Source: JAWLBR01 sp041687495 (GTDB lineage Bacteria; Bacillota; Limnochordia; DTU087; JAAYGB01). From it: a DNA stretch of 27,725 bases. Positions within the stretch are counted from its first letter, which is position 1; the number at the start of each line of letters is the position of its first letter. The DNA lies in contig JAWLBR010000036.1 of NCBI GenBank assembly GCA_041687495.1, forward strand, positions 1-27,725, read 5' to 3'. Position numbers and translations under genes: made by a program. The notes below the pieces were generated by a model. That model saw only the letters and a list, made by a program, of their open reading frames with translations. It did no database searches and was not told the DNA's origin. This document shows, one piece after another, positions 6,408 through 14,665 of this stretch.

Positions 6408-8957
6408 CTACTTCGCTAGAACCATGGTTCTTCCCCTGCCTGTTCTGATCACCAGCCGCTGGTCGCTGTGGACTTCTACCCGCACCTCTCCGTCCAAGTC
6501 GGTGCGAAACACAGGCATACCAGCCTGTTCCAACAACTGCAAGGTCTCTGACGTTGGGTGCCCAAAACTGTTGCGTCCCACAGAGATCAAGCAGGCCTTG
6601 GGCCGAACCCGCTGCAATAGGGAGGAGAGCCGTGGCCCGTAGGCGCCGTGGTGGGGGATCTGCAGAACATCTGCCCGCAGATCGACACCGCTGTCTGATA
6701 GCAGTGCCTGCAGCCCCGCGGTTTCCAGATCAGCAGTCAAGAGAACTGACCACGCTCCAGAAGTGATCTTGGTGGCCAAAGACTGATCGTTTACTCCCAC
6801 GCCTGTTGTGGCTTGCGGCTGCCAAGTAGTCAGTTCTGTCAGCCCAGTGGAAAGAACCACTGATCGGCTGTTTTCCAGAGGAAGGAGATGGCTCCCACCC
6901 GCTGCGCCCAGCTCCCGCAGCCGCTGACCCGAATCAGCTGCGGTAGAATCACCATTGTCGATCAAGACTTTGCACCTGGCTGCTTGCATTACCGTAAGCA
7001 AACCACCGATATGATCTCGATGGGGATGGGTACTGACCACCGCGTCTAGTGTTACAATCCCCTGCCGATGCAGATAAGGCAAGGTAATCGCCGACCCGAT
7101 ATCAAAATCAGAGTACCGGGGATCGCTACCACCGCCGTCAATCAGCGCCACTAGTCCTCGACGTTCTTGTACCAGAAAACAGTCTCCTTGACCCACGTCA
7201 ACCGACGTGACCCGACAGATCGGGCGAGGCGGTGTCAACAGCGGCGTCCACACCAACAGACCTGTCGCCCCAACCATGGCAGTGGCGAACACTTTTCGGC
7301 GCCGGCTGGGGTCCATAAACTGGCGCTGATCTAAGCAGCGCACCACTAGCGCTATACCAACGAGATAGACCATCACAGCAGCCGCGTTTGGCTGCCCGAC
7401 TACAGCATAGGCACCGGGCACCTTCGCTATCGCCTGCGCCACTACTGTTAGTCCACGCACCAACCAGCGCACCGCCACTGCCAGGGGTGCGGCCACCGGC
7501 GGCCAGATCAACCACAAAGTGAGCCCAGTGAGCCCCAGTGGCAAAATAAGCCCTGCTAGAGGAACCGCCACCAGATTGGCGATGGGAGCCAGCATTGGTA
7601 CGGCGAAGAAGTGCCAAGCTGCAGTTGGCAGAGTCCCCATCCCTGCTGCCAAAGACACACTCAGGGCAGGGCCAACCTTAGGCAGCCTGATCACGTCGTT
7701 CCAGCGGGGAGCAAGGAGCAGGATTCCCACCACAGCGCTATACGAAAGCTGGAAACTAACATCAAACAGTACCAGAGGGCGCCAAATGAGAATGGCCATG
7801 GCGGTGACACAAGTCACAGCCGCTGGGTCAACGTGGCGATCACGCCTAGCCACGAGGAGACCGCAGAGCACCGCCAAGCAAGCTCTAGCAGCAGAAAGCG
7901 ACCACCCGGTCACGAAGGCAAACACAATCGCGGCCAGGGCAGCGCATGCTGCAGCGGCGCTTTGCCCTAGTCTCAGTCTATGTATTCCTTGAAATACTAG
8001 CGCGGACACCAGACCAATATGTAGGCCCGACACCGCCAGCAAGTGGCTAATACCAGCGGCCTCCATCACCTGTCTAGTATCGGGAGGGATGTCCTTCTTG
8101 TCCCCTAAGATCATTCCCTTAACCACAGCTCCTTCTGGCTGGGTCAGCCAACTATCCAGCGCGTAGGTTAGAGCAGTCCGAAGCCTATGCACAGCCCGGG
8201 AAATGACCATTCCCCGCAGTCCCTCACAGGAGACTTTCCCAAGATCCGTGTTGGCGGTATACACAATTCCCCGCCGCCTTAAGTAAGCTCTGTAGTCAAA
8301 AAGGCCAATATTCCCAGAGCTGATGGGTAGCTGTAATGCTGCCTCAAACCGAATTTTGCGGCCGGGGACCAGGGTGTCTCGGATGGCACTTGCTTGCGCC
8401 TGCAGTTTACCTGTATGGTAGATGCTTACCAGTGCTTTACGCGGCTTAGTTCCCAGACCACCGGTAAAATCACAGGAGATTCCTGAAGGTCCCTGTCCAC
8501 TGAATACCGCGTTCTCCAGCCTCACCACGACTCGGGTGCGCTGAACTTGGTGATCATACACACTGAGAATCACCCCTTGCAGTTCCCCTGACCTTCCTAA
8601 ACAGAACTCAGAGGGAGATGGGGGCACCTGTTGGCAAAACCAGGCCAGACCCAGGCAGAACACGAGAGCGGCCCGGATGAAGCCGCCAAGGTACCGCCTC
8701 CACCACCACTGGGCCAGGGCAGCTACAGTAACGATTGCTAGGGCCAAGGCTGCAGATTTTAGGTCCAGGGAGATCTGTTCCCCCACGACAATGGCCGTAA
8801 CGTACAACGCTGTGACACCAATGATCTGCGACCTTTTGATCTGCCCCGCACTGAGCCGAGGCTGAAAACGAAGCCACAGCCACCCACCCCAGCTTTGAAG
8901 GTCTAGACCTCGACCGTAGTAGAGCCGCTGCAGCCGTGACTTTAGCAAGGGCTTCAT
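6408..8957 (-). CDS. comEC: ComEC/Rec2-family DNA uptake channel
   Basis: ComEC forms the membrane channel that imports single-stranded DNA during transformation. The 849-residue product has early membrane helices (about 40-110) and an N-terminal soluble beta domain. The competence core follows, with many helices (about 275-560, including GISHLLAVSGLHIGL), then a C-terminal metallo-beta-lactamase-like domain. That domain shows DVGQGD, HPHRDH (644-649), TADLE and IPHHG (768-772), so its metal ligands look intact. It overlaps comEA by 4 nt (ATGA), which suggests translational coupling. The ribosome binding site is weak. Confidence 0.95.
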   Translation of the reverse strand: MKPLLKSRLQRLYYGRGLDLQSWGGWLWLRFQPRLSAGQIKRSQIIGVTALYVTAIVVGEQISLDLKSAALALAIVTVAALAQWWWRRYLGGFIRAALVFCLGLAWFCQQVPPSPSEFCLGRSGELQGVILSVYDHQVQRTRVVVRLENAVFSGQGPSGISCDFTGGLGTKPRKALVSIYHTGKLQAQASAIRDTLVPGRKIRFEAALQLPISSGNIGLFDYRAYLRRRGIVYTANTDLGKVSCEGLRGMVISRAVHRLRTALTYALDSWLTQPEGAVVKGMILGDKKDIPPDTRQVMEAAGISHLLAVSGLHIGLVSALVFQGIHRLRLGQSAAAACAALAAIVFAFVTGWSLSAARACLAVLCGLLVARRDRHVDPAAVTCVTAMAILIWRPLVLFDVSFQLSYSAVVGILLLAPRWNDVIRLPKVGPALSVSLAAGMGTLPTAAWHFFAVPMLAPIANLVAVPLAGLILPLGLTGLTLWLIWPPVAAPLAVAVRWLVRGLTVVAQAIAKVPGAYAVVGQPNAAAVMVYLVGIALVVRCLDQRQFMDPSRRRKVFATAMVGATGLLVWTPLLTPPRPICRVTSVDVGQGDCFLVQERRGLVALIDGGGSDPRYSDFDIGSAITLPYLHRQGIVTLDAVVSTHPHRDHIGGLLTVMQAARCKVLIDNGDSTAADSGQRLRELGAAGGSHLLPLENSRSVVLSTGLTELTTWQPQATTGVGVNDQSLATKITSGAWSVLLTADLETAGLQALLSDSGVDLRADVLQIPHHGAYGPRLSSLLQRVRPKACLISVGRNSFGHPTSETLQLLEQAGMPVFRTDLDGEVRVEVHSDQRLVIRTGRGRTMVLAK

Positions 8958-9406
8958 CGCACCACCACGTGCGGCCGCAGCCGCTCAATCAGCTTTTGAC
9001 CAATTCCGCTCACCCGAACCAGTTCGTCCGGGCGCAAATATTCACCGAACTGTCGCCGATCGGCCACGATCCGCTGGGCCAGAGCTGGCCCTATTCCAGG
9101 TAATCGCTCCAGTTCCCAGGCAGAAGCCGTATTGATGTTAATCTGCAGGGTAGCCTCCGCTGCTTGACCAGCTGGAGCGTTGGAATCCGCCACTCGGTTG
9201 CTCTCGACAGGGATCTGCGGTTCGGCAGGTAGAGGGCGGTCCCGAATTGCACTATTATCGGCAATACTATCGGTTTGCTGAGCCGCGTCTTCTACTACCT
9301 CTACCATGATATCCCCATCCCGCATCCACAGGCGAAAACCCGCACCACTGAGAACCAGGAATGCCAATAGCAGTAAAACAATATCCTCACGACTGTTCAA
9401 CTTCAT
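8954..9406 (-). CDS. comEA: ComEA-like DNA receptor with helix-hairpin-helix domain
   Basis: ComEA is a membrane-anchored, externally facing protein that binds double-stranded DNA for uptake. The 150-residue product has an N-terminal anchor (IVLLLLAFLVLSGAGF, about 9-24) and a long polar, proline-containing linker. A C-terminal double helix-hairpin-helix follows (INTASAWELERLPGIGPALA, then VSGIGQKLIERLRPHV). The beta-rich SLBB-type domain found in B. subtilis ComEA (about 205 residues) is not evident. The ATG at 9406 follows GGAGG at 8 nt; a longer frame to 9502 lacks a ribosome binding site. It is coupled to comEC by a 4-nt overlap. Confidence 0.9.
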   Translation of the reverse strand: MKLNSREDIVLLLLAFLVLSGAGFRLWMRDGDIMVEVVEDAAQQTDSIADNSAIRDRPLPAEPQIPVESNRVADSNAPAGQAAEATLQININTASAWELERLPGIGPALAQRIVADRRQFGEYLRPDELVRVSGIGQKLIERLRPHVVVR

Positions 9407-9541
9407 AAGAAAAGCCTCCAGCAGGCCCGCAAGGGCACGACTGAAGGCATGGAGCACACAACAAGAGTAACTGCCCGCATGGAAGACAGTCACTTTCCTC
9501 AAGTATCTTCCACGCTAAGGCAGCATTTCCTTTCCACAGTC

Positions 9542-12022
9542 TTACTTCACCACAATGTTGACTAGTTTCTTAGGCACTACAATGACCTTGACAATGTCCT
9601 TGCCACTGATCATCTCTACCACTCTGTCCTGCGCCAAAGCCTGGGCTCGAATTTCTTCTTGGCTGCTTTCGGCGGGAACTACCAGGCGATCACGGACTTT
9701 GCCGTTGACCTGAACCACGATAGTAATCTCTTCGGCTTTAGTAGCGGCTTCATCCCACTGCGGCCAAGCGGCAGAGTGAACCGAGTCAGAGTTGCCTAAG
9801 GCCGACCACAACTCCTCGGCCACATGGGGCACAAATGGTGCCAGCATCAAACTCAAGAACTGCAGGCACTCCTTGACCAACGGCAGATTCGCTTGATCGC
9901 CGGCCTCATCTCTATACTTATACAAGGCATTGACCATTTCCATAATCGAGCTGATCGCTGTATTGAATCCGAAGCGCTCACTGATTTCTTCAGTCACCTT
10001 GCGCAGGCTCAGGTGAGCCACCCGCCGCAGGTCTCTGTCCAATTTGTTCAGAGCGTTGGGATCCACAGAAGCTTTAACCTTTGCTGCGTCGTCCACCCAA
10101 TCGGCGACAAGCCGCCATACTCGGTTAATGAAGCGGTAGCAGCCTTCAACTCCTGCATCGCTCCACTCCAAGTCCCGTTCCGGAGGGGCAGCAAACAACA
10201 CAAACAGCCTCGCCGTATCGGCACCGTACTGCTCAATGATGTGGTCTGGGTCCACGATGTTGCCCTTGGACTTGGACATCTTGGTGCCATCCTTGAGCAC
10301 CATACCTTGGGTCAACAAATTTCGCATAGGCTCTGTGGCCGCCACCATATCCATGTCCGAAAGGACCTTTTGAAAGAAGCGGGAGTAGAGTAAATGCAAA
10401 ATCGCGTGCTCTACACCACCCACGTACTGATCGACCGGCATCCAGTAGTCGGCCCTGTCCTTGGCAAAGGCACCGTTCGCATTCTTCGGATCGGTGTACC
10501 TGAGGAAGTACCAAGACGAATCGATGAACGTGTCCATGGTGTCCGTCTCCCGGCGAGCTGGGCCCCCACAGTGTGGACAGGTCGTGTTGACGAACGTCTC
10601 ACTGGTAACCAGTGGAGACTTGCCGTTGGGCTCAAACTCCACATCCTCTGGCAACAGCACTGGCAGCTGCTCTTCAGGTACCGGCACCGTTCCACATTGA
10701 TCGCAGTACACGATGGGAATAGGGGTGCCCCAATAGCGCTGCCGGGAGATCAACCAGTCCCGCAGACGATAGTTCACCTTGAAACCGCCCTGCCCCTTCT
10801 CCGCCAAGTACTCGGTAATCTTCCCGATTGCCTCGCGGTTGGGAAGTCCGTCGAAATCCCCAGAGTTGAACAGTACCCCATCCTCGATATAAGCCTCGGT
10901 CAACGGCTCCGGCAGTTCTGCATCCACCGGCTTAATCACCGGCTGAATGGGCAGGTTGTACTTTGTCGCAAAGGCGAAGTCCCGATCATCGTGGGCAGGA
11001 ACACCCATCACAGCACCGGTGCCATAGCCCCCCAAGACATAGTTAGCAATCAGGATGGGTACTTTCTTGCCGTTCACCGGGTTAATGGCGTAGGCTCCAA
11101 TCTCCATGCCTCGCTTCTCTGCCTCATCAGATGTGCGAGTAAACTCGTCTTCGGCCCGAACTTCGTTAATGAACTGGCGCACCTGCTCTTCCTGAGCAGT
11201 CCCAGCTATGAGCTGGTCCACCAAGGGATGCTCTGGTGCCAAAACCAGATACGTCACACCAAATATCGTATCCGGGCGAGTTGTAAAGACAGTGACCGAC
11301 TCTTCAGTGCCGTCAATACCAAAGGTAGCCTCAGTACCCTCACTGCGCCCAATCCAGTTCTTCTGCATTACCTTTACTTTATCCGGCCAACCGGTGAGCT
11401 GATCAATGTCAGCCAACAGTCGATCCGCGTAGTCGGTGATGCGCAGGAACCACTGGGCCAGATCGGTAGTTGTGACCGGAGTGTCGCACCGCTCACACGC
11501 GCCATTGACAACCTGCTCATTGGCCAGGACTGTGGCACAGGACGGACACCAGTTTACTGCAGCCTTCCGTTTGTAGGCTAATCCCTTTTCGTAAAACTGC
11601 AGGAAGAGCCACTGGGTCCACTTGTAGTAGTCGGGATGACAGGTAGCCACCTCTCGGTCCCAGTCATAGCTTAAGCCCATGCGCTGCAGCTGTGTTCTCA
11701 TGTAGGCAATGTTGTCCCAGGTCCAGCTAGCTGGATGGATCTTGTTCTTAATAGCCGCATTCTCCGCTGGCAGCCCGAAGGAATCCCAGCCCATCGGGTG
11801 CAGCACATTATACCCCTGCATCCGCCGGAATCGAGCGATGACATCCCCAATGGAATAGTTGCGGACATGACCCATGTGCAACCGTCCCGATGGATAGGGA
11901 AACATCACCAAGCAGTAATACTTCTTGCGGTCGTCGCTCTCGTCTACCTGATAAAGATTGTCATCGCTCCAGGTTTGTTGCCACTTCGTCTCTATGGCGT
12001 GAAAGTTATACCTTTCATCCAT
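9542..12022 (-). CDS. leuS: Leucyl-tRNA synthetase
   Basis: LeuS charges tRNA-Leu with leucine (class Ia). The 826-residue product has the HIGH-type motif HMGH (49-52) in FPYPSGRLHMGHVRNY, and zinc-binding-like CPSC...CERC (159-179). The CP1 editing domain (about 225-400) carries TTRPDT (247-252) and AHDDRD (343-348), and KMSKS is at 581-585. A C-terminal tRNA-binding domain ends in VIVVPKKLVNIVV. Key catalytic and editing residues appear intact. The ATG follows GGAGGTG at 8 nt. A T-box leader with its own promoter precedes it, so expression should respond to uncharged tRNA-Leu. comEA follows. Confidence 0.97.
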   Translation of the reverse strand: MDERYNFHAIETKWQQTWSDDNLYQVDESDDRKKYYCLVMFPYPSGRLHMGHVRNYSIGDVIARFRRMQGYNVLHPMGWDSFGLPAENAAIKNKIHPASWTWDNIAYMRTQLQRMGLSYDWDREVATCHPDYYKWTQWLFLQFYEKGLAYKRKAAVNWCPSCATVLANEQVVNGACERCDTPVTTTDLAQWFLRITDYADRLLADIDQLTGWPDKVKVMQKNWIGRSEGTEATFGIDGTEESVTVFTTRPDTIFGVTYLVLAPEHPLVDQLIAGTAQEEQVRQFINEVRAEDEFTRTSDEAEKRGMEIGAYAINPVNGKKVPILIANYVLGGYGTGAVMGVPAHDDRDFAFATKYNLPIQPVIKPVDAELPEPLTEAYIEDGVLFNSGDFDGLPNREAIGKITEYLAEKGQGGFKVNYRLRDWLISRQRYWGTPIPIVYCDQCGTVPVPEEQLPVLLPEDVEFEPNGKSPLVTSETFVNTTCPHCGGPARRETDTMDTFIDSSWYFLRYTDPKNANGAFAKDRADYWMPVDQYVGGVEHAILHLLYSRFFQKVLSDMDMVAATEPMRNLLTQGMVLKDGTKMSKSKGNIVDPDHIIEQYGADTARLFVLFAAPPERDLEWSDAGVEGCYRFINRVWRLVADWVDDAAKVKASVDPNALNKLDRDLRRVAHLSLRKVTEEISERFGFNTAISSIMEMVNALYKYRDEAGDQANLPLVKECLQFLSLMLAPFVPHVAEELWSALGNSDSVHSAAWPQWDEAATKAEEITIVVQVNGKVRDRLVVPAESSQEEIRAQALAQDRVVEMISGKDIVKVIVVPKKLVNIVVK

Positions 12023-12364
12023 ACCGGTTCCACCTCCGAAGGTTCGTGTCTTTCACCCCGGCACCCGCCGCCAAAGTAATCGACATCTCGCTCATATAAG
12101 AAAAACTCTCAGTCCCAAGACAGGGACGAGAGTTACCCGCGGTACCACCCACATTGGCAGCATGCAACATTGCTGCCCACTTCTTTGCGATAACGGCGCA
12201 ATCCGCCCACAGCTATACCGTCTTCACTGTTCACCGTGGGGCCTTCGAGGCGAGGTTCCACAAACCATTCCACCGGTTTCCACCAACCACCGGCTCTCTG
12301 AAAGAAAAGGTTTTCGTGTACTACTCCTCTGCATCGGCTGTGTATACACTCTTAGGCTGTACGC
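12023..12364 (-). ncRNA. T-box leader (tRNA-Leu sensing) of leuS
   Basis: This leader explains the 404-nt gap between leuS and the YqeM-like gene. Read on the minus strand, a Stem I region begins with GAGGAGTAGTAC and contains AGAGAG and GGTGG-type elements. The likely specifier is CUC (plus-strand GAG at 12252-12254), placed just before the closing GCCTC strand that can pair with GAGG. The T-box itself, GGGTGGTACCGCGGG, is at 12136-12150, followed by the terminator hairpin. CUC is a leucine codon, consistent with leuS. The T-box and terminator are clear; the specifier is inferred from position. Confidence 0.92.
12099..12134 (-). terminator. T-box-controlled terminator of the leuS leader
   Basis: AACTCTCGTCCC pairs with GGGACTGAGAGTT (one bulged T), followed by TTTTTC on the minus strand. 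The 5' arm starts directly after the T-box sequence, as expected for mutually exclusive terminator and antiterminator folds. Confidence 0.88.
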
Positions 12365-12369
12365 CCTAT

Positions 12370-12398
12370 AGTCTAGCATGACCCCACATTAAGATCAA
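12370..12398 (-). promoter_or_regulatory. Sigma-A promoter of the leuS T-box transcript
   Basis: On the minus strand TTGATC (12393-12398), a 17-nt spacer and TAGACT (12370-12375) lie directly upstream of the leader. The predicted start is near 12364. Confidence 0.65.
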
Positions 12399-12400
12399 GT

Positions 12401-12437
12401 CCCAAGGGGCCAAGGGTTTGCCTCTTCTACCCTTGGG
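12401..12437 (-). other. Alternative stems at the 3' end of the YqeM-like gene
   Basis: Overlapping the stop codon, CCCAAGGG on the minus strand (12430-12437) can pair with CCCTTGG (12410-12416) or with CCCTTGGG (12401-12408). No T run follows, so it is not a classical terminator. It lies just before the leuS promoter. Confidence 0.35.
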
Positions 12438-13191
12438 TGTTCGACTTTTGTGTCACGTAGGTTACTCGCTGCGTCGTCGATGTCGGGGCACCGTGAAAGT
12501 CATCGCCGTATGCCCCGAGGATATCGAGGCCCACCTGGTTAAGGGATGCCGCAATCTCTTCATGGGCAAAAGCCGTCTCCCAGTGGGTTTCAGTGTACTC
12601 GCTGAACCTCCCATCGGCATCCTTGATGTAAAAAGCCAAATCCATCTGGCACATCCGCTGCTTGGGATCATAGGCGTTTTCCCAGATATAGGAGAAGCTA
12701 TCCCGTCTCTCGGCATAGGTAGCATCTCCATAGATTTCCCGCAGCTTGTATTCAGTGTTCACGTCGAAGACGAAAAGGCCCCCCACTTCCAGCATTGCCT
12801 CCACCTGGGCAAAAGCCAAAGTCAGTTCCCCTTGGTCTGTCAGATAGTTGAGACTATCGCACAAGCAAAAAACACAGCTGAAATTCTCGTCCAAACGAAA
12901 GTCTCTCATGTCAGCGGCCACCAGCCTGGCGGTTTGCCCGGTAGATCGCAGCCGCTGGTCGGCCACCGCCAGCATCTCAGCAGATAGATCCACTCCGGTT
13001 ACCCGGTATCCCGCTTTGGCCATCTGCAGTGTCATCACTCCCGTGCCGCAGGCCAGATCCAGGATATGATCCCCAGGCAGCAGCGGTCGGTGGTGCTGGG
13101 CACATAGACGGAGCAGCTGCTCAAACCACTCTCGGTAATCGACTTCAACCATTAGCTCGTCGTAATACTGAGCAAGAACAGCATACGCCAC
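12427..13191 (-). CDS. Class I SAM-dependent methyltransferase, YqeM-like
   Basis: The 254-residue product has a clear SAM-binding fold: motif I ILDLACGTGVMTL (about 43-55), the acidic end of strand 2 at VTGVDLSAEML, then DMRDF and CVFCLCDSLNYL. The N-terminus (AYAVLAQYYDELMVEVDY) matches B. subtilis YqeM, which sits in the same neighbourhood next to rsfS and comE genes. The substrate is unknown. I chose the GTG at 13191 because GGGGAGGG lies 7 nt upstream and this gives the family N-terminus; an ATG at 13221 has GAGG too close to it. It is the last gene of a three-gene block. Confidence 0.85.
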   Translation of the reverse strand: MAYAVLAQYYDELMVEVDYREWFEQLLRLCAQHHRPLLPGDHILDLACGTGVMTLQMAKAGYRVTGVDLSAEMLAVADQRLRSTGQTARLVAADMRDFRLDENFSCVFCLCDSLNYLTDQGELTLAFAQVEAMLEVGGLFVFDVNTEYKLREIYGDATYAERRDSFSYIWENAYDPKQRMCQMDLAFYIKDADGRFSEYTETHWETAFAHEEIAASLNQVGLDILGAYGDDFHGAPTSTTQRVTYVTQKSNTQG

Positions 13192-13240
13192 AGCTTGACC
13201 CTCCCCAATCAGTCCGGCCATGGCCTCACCACTCCGGAAA

Positions 13241-14158
13241 TCACTGAATAATCTTGACCCATAGATTCATATCCTCGAGCCTACCCATAATGTTGCAGTG
13301 ATTGATCAACCGACCGCTGTAGCGGTACCCCAGTCGACGAAACACCTTGTTCATCCCAAAGGACCGGCTCCGTGCCATGCTGTACAGGCAGCCCACTCCA
13401 GCGTGGTACATATCCTCCTCTAGTTTCTGAAGCAGGATAGTCATCAAGCCTTTTCCTCGGTAATCTGCCAATGTGGCGCAGTCTGTCATCTCTGCATTGC
13501 TGTGCTTGGCGGAAACTGCAGCCGATGCCGCACTGACGATCTCCCCGGTCGGCCCGTATGCTGCGTAAAACACTGAGCCTTCATTCATTGTGGTCTTAAT
13601 GTACTCGGGATCGTTCATCGGAGTGGGATAAGTGTCAAATACCCTCCCATACAAAGCAGCTAACCGCTGTGCAGCCTCGTAACCCACCGCCCGCACAGTC
13701 AGCTCATCGGGCAGCAGCGAGTCCTCAGATTCCATCTCCAGTGGTTCCAGCGTCAGCCTCTCCACAATCTCATCTTCCTGCCCAATGGCTTGACTGAACC
13801 GCCTCTCGCCCGACAGAAACTTCGCCATGTGGTAAGCGTGTTGGCCTCCAAAGTACTTCTTGATCAGTCCCTCGAGCCCAAACCCGTAGGAGATAAACTC
13901 CTCCCACTGATCCTCTGCAGCCTTGACAATGATCTTGTCCAGTCCCGCCCGGGAAGCGGCTGCTACCATCTGCCTAATGAACGGCTTAACATCTCCGGAG
14001 AAACTGAGCACATTCAGTCGCTGATTAAAATGATCTGTGATCATCCGACAAGAGAATCCACTTCCAAACAAGGTTTGCACCGCACCGGCATCACCACTAA
14101 ACAAGTCATCGGGCTCCGTCCGAGTCGAACGCGTCTCCTGCTCTGTATAGGTCCGCAT
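13241..14158 (-). CDS. ablB: GNAT acetyltransferase, AblB-like (putative beta-lysine N-acetyltransferase)
   Basis: AblB converts beta-lysine to N-epsilon-acetyl-beta-lysine, a compatible solute; beta-lysine comes from lysine 2,3-aminomutase (AblA). The product of about 305 residues has an N-terminal domain of roughly 150 residues and a C-terminal GNAT fold. The acetyl-CoA loop reads YRGKGLM. The C-terminus GYRYSGRLINHCNIMGRLEDMNLWVK closely follows the AblB/YodP signature, here given only in part: GYRYSGRLI, then LEDMNLWVK. No ablA is in the window. The start is uncertain: ATG at 14158 has a weakly placed GGGAG, and GTG at 14188 is possible. The neighbours are a CMD-family protein and a methyltransferase. 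Confidence 0.8.
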   Translation of the reverse strand: MRTYTEQETRSTRTEPDDLFSGDAGAVQTLFGSGFSCRMITDHFNQRLNVLSFSGDVKPFIRQMVAAASRAGLDKIIVKAAEDQWEEFISYGFGLEGLIKKYFGGQHAYHMAKFLSGERRFSQAIGQEDEIVERLTLEPLEMESEDSLLPDELTVRAVGYEAAQRLAALYGRVFDTYPTPMNDPEYIKTTMNEGSVFYAAYGPTGEIVSAASAAVSAKHSNAEMTDCATLADYRGKGLMTILLQKLEEDMYHAGVGCLYSMARSRSFGMNKVFRRLGYRYSGRLINHCNIMGRLEDMNLWVKIIQ

Positions 14159-14196
14159 CTGAGAACGATGGCATCTCCCTTCTGACACTTACAACT

Positions 14197-14568
14197 CTAG
14201 TCTAGTTGATCTAAGGTTCCACCCTGCTGGGCTTGGCGGGTCTGCTCCAAAACCTCATACGCGTACCGCAGGTGAGGAATTACGATGGACCCACCTACAA
14301 TCAAAGCAATGGACAAGGTCTCTTTGATCTCATCGTCACTGGCCCCTTCTTGGACAGCTCGAATGATATGGTACGTAATGCAGTCATTACACCGCAGAAC
14401 TGCAGAAGCCACCAACCCCAACAGTTCCTTCTGCTTCCCATCCAGCGCTCCAGGCTGGTATGCATACGAATCCAGAGAGAAGAATCGCTTGGTTGCACGA
14501 TCCCCCTCTGACATGATCTTGTGGTTCATCTTCTCCCGGTATTCCCGGAACTCTTGCAATTTGTCCAT
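14197..14568 (-). CDS. Carboxymuconolactone decarboxylase / AhpD-like family protein
   Basis: A 123-residue, all-helical protein with the AhpD-like redox motif RCNDCITYH (Cys-x-x-Cys followed by His), around residues 79-87. A typical helix precedes it (KQKELLGLVASAVL) and GASDDEIKETLSIALIVGG follows. Members act as thiol peroxidase partners, alkylhydroperoxidases or decarboxylases; the CxxC points to redox chemistry rather than true carboxymuconolactone decarboxylation. The ATG is preceded by AGGAGGTG at 7 nt, one of the best ribosome binding sites here. It is the first gene after rsfS and the T-box-like sequence, and lies close to the AblB-like gene. The substrate is unknown. Confidence 0.85.
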   Translation of the reverse strand: MDKLQEFREYREKMNHKIMSEGDRATKRFFSLDSYAYQPGALDGKQKELLGLVASAVLRCNDCITYHIIRAVQEGASDDEIKETLSIALIVGGSIVIPHLRYAYEVLEQTRQAQQGGTLDQLD

Positions 14569-14608
14569 CTATCAGCACCTCCTGTGGCCACTGGCTCCAT
14601 TGCGCGGC

Positions 14609-14664
14609 GAGGCGGACGCGGCAAGACGGGTACCGCTGCGCTTTCTGGTACCCGCCTCATTGCC
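14609..14664 (-). other. T-box-like sequence with nested inverted repeats, directly after rsfS
   Basis: One nucleotide after the rsfS stop codon the minus strand reads GGCAATGAGGCGGGTACC (14647-14664). This matches 14 of 18 positions, without gaps, of GCCAATGTGGGTGGTACC in the leuS T-box. CGGGTACC/GGTACCCG forms an inner 8-bp repeat (14647-14654 and 14627-14634). GAGGCGG/CCGCCTC forms an outer 7-bp repeat (14652-14658 and 14609-14615). The two share bases, so the folds compete. No Stem I can fit upstream outside rsfS and no T run follows. It looks like a relic rather than a working T-box. Confidence 0.45.
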
Positions 14665-14665
14665 T

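Noticed and set aside
9481..9511. GGAAGA/TCTTCC hairpin after leuS as a terminator
   Set aside because: Stem of 6 bp with a large loop and no T run, so it is not convincing as an intrinsic terminator.
10394..11581. A 395-codon plus-strand open frame opposite leuS
   Set aside because: It lies wholly antisense to a fully conserved leuS and has no ribosome binding site or recognisable domain; GC-rich codon use on the other strand explains it.
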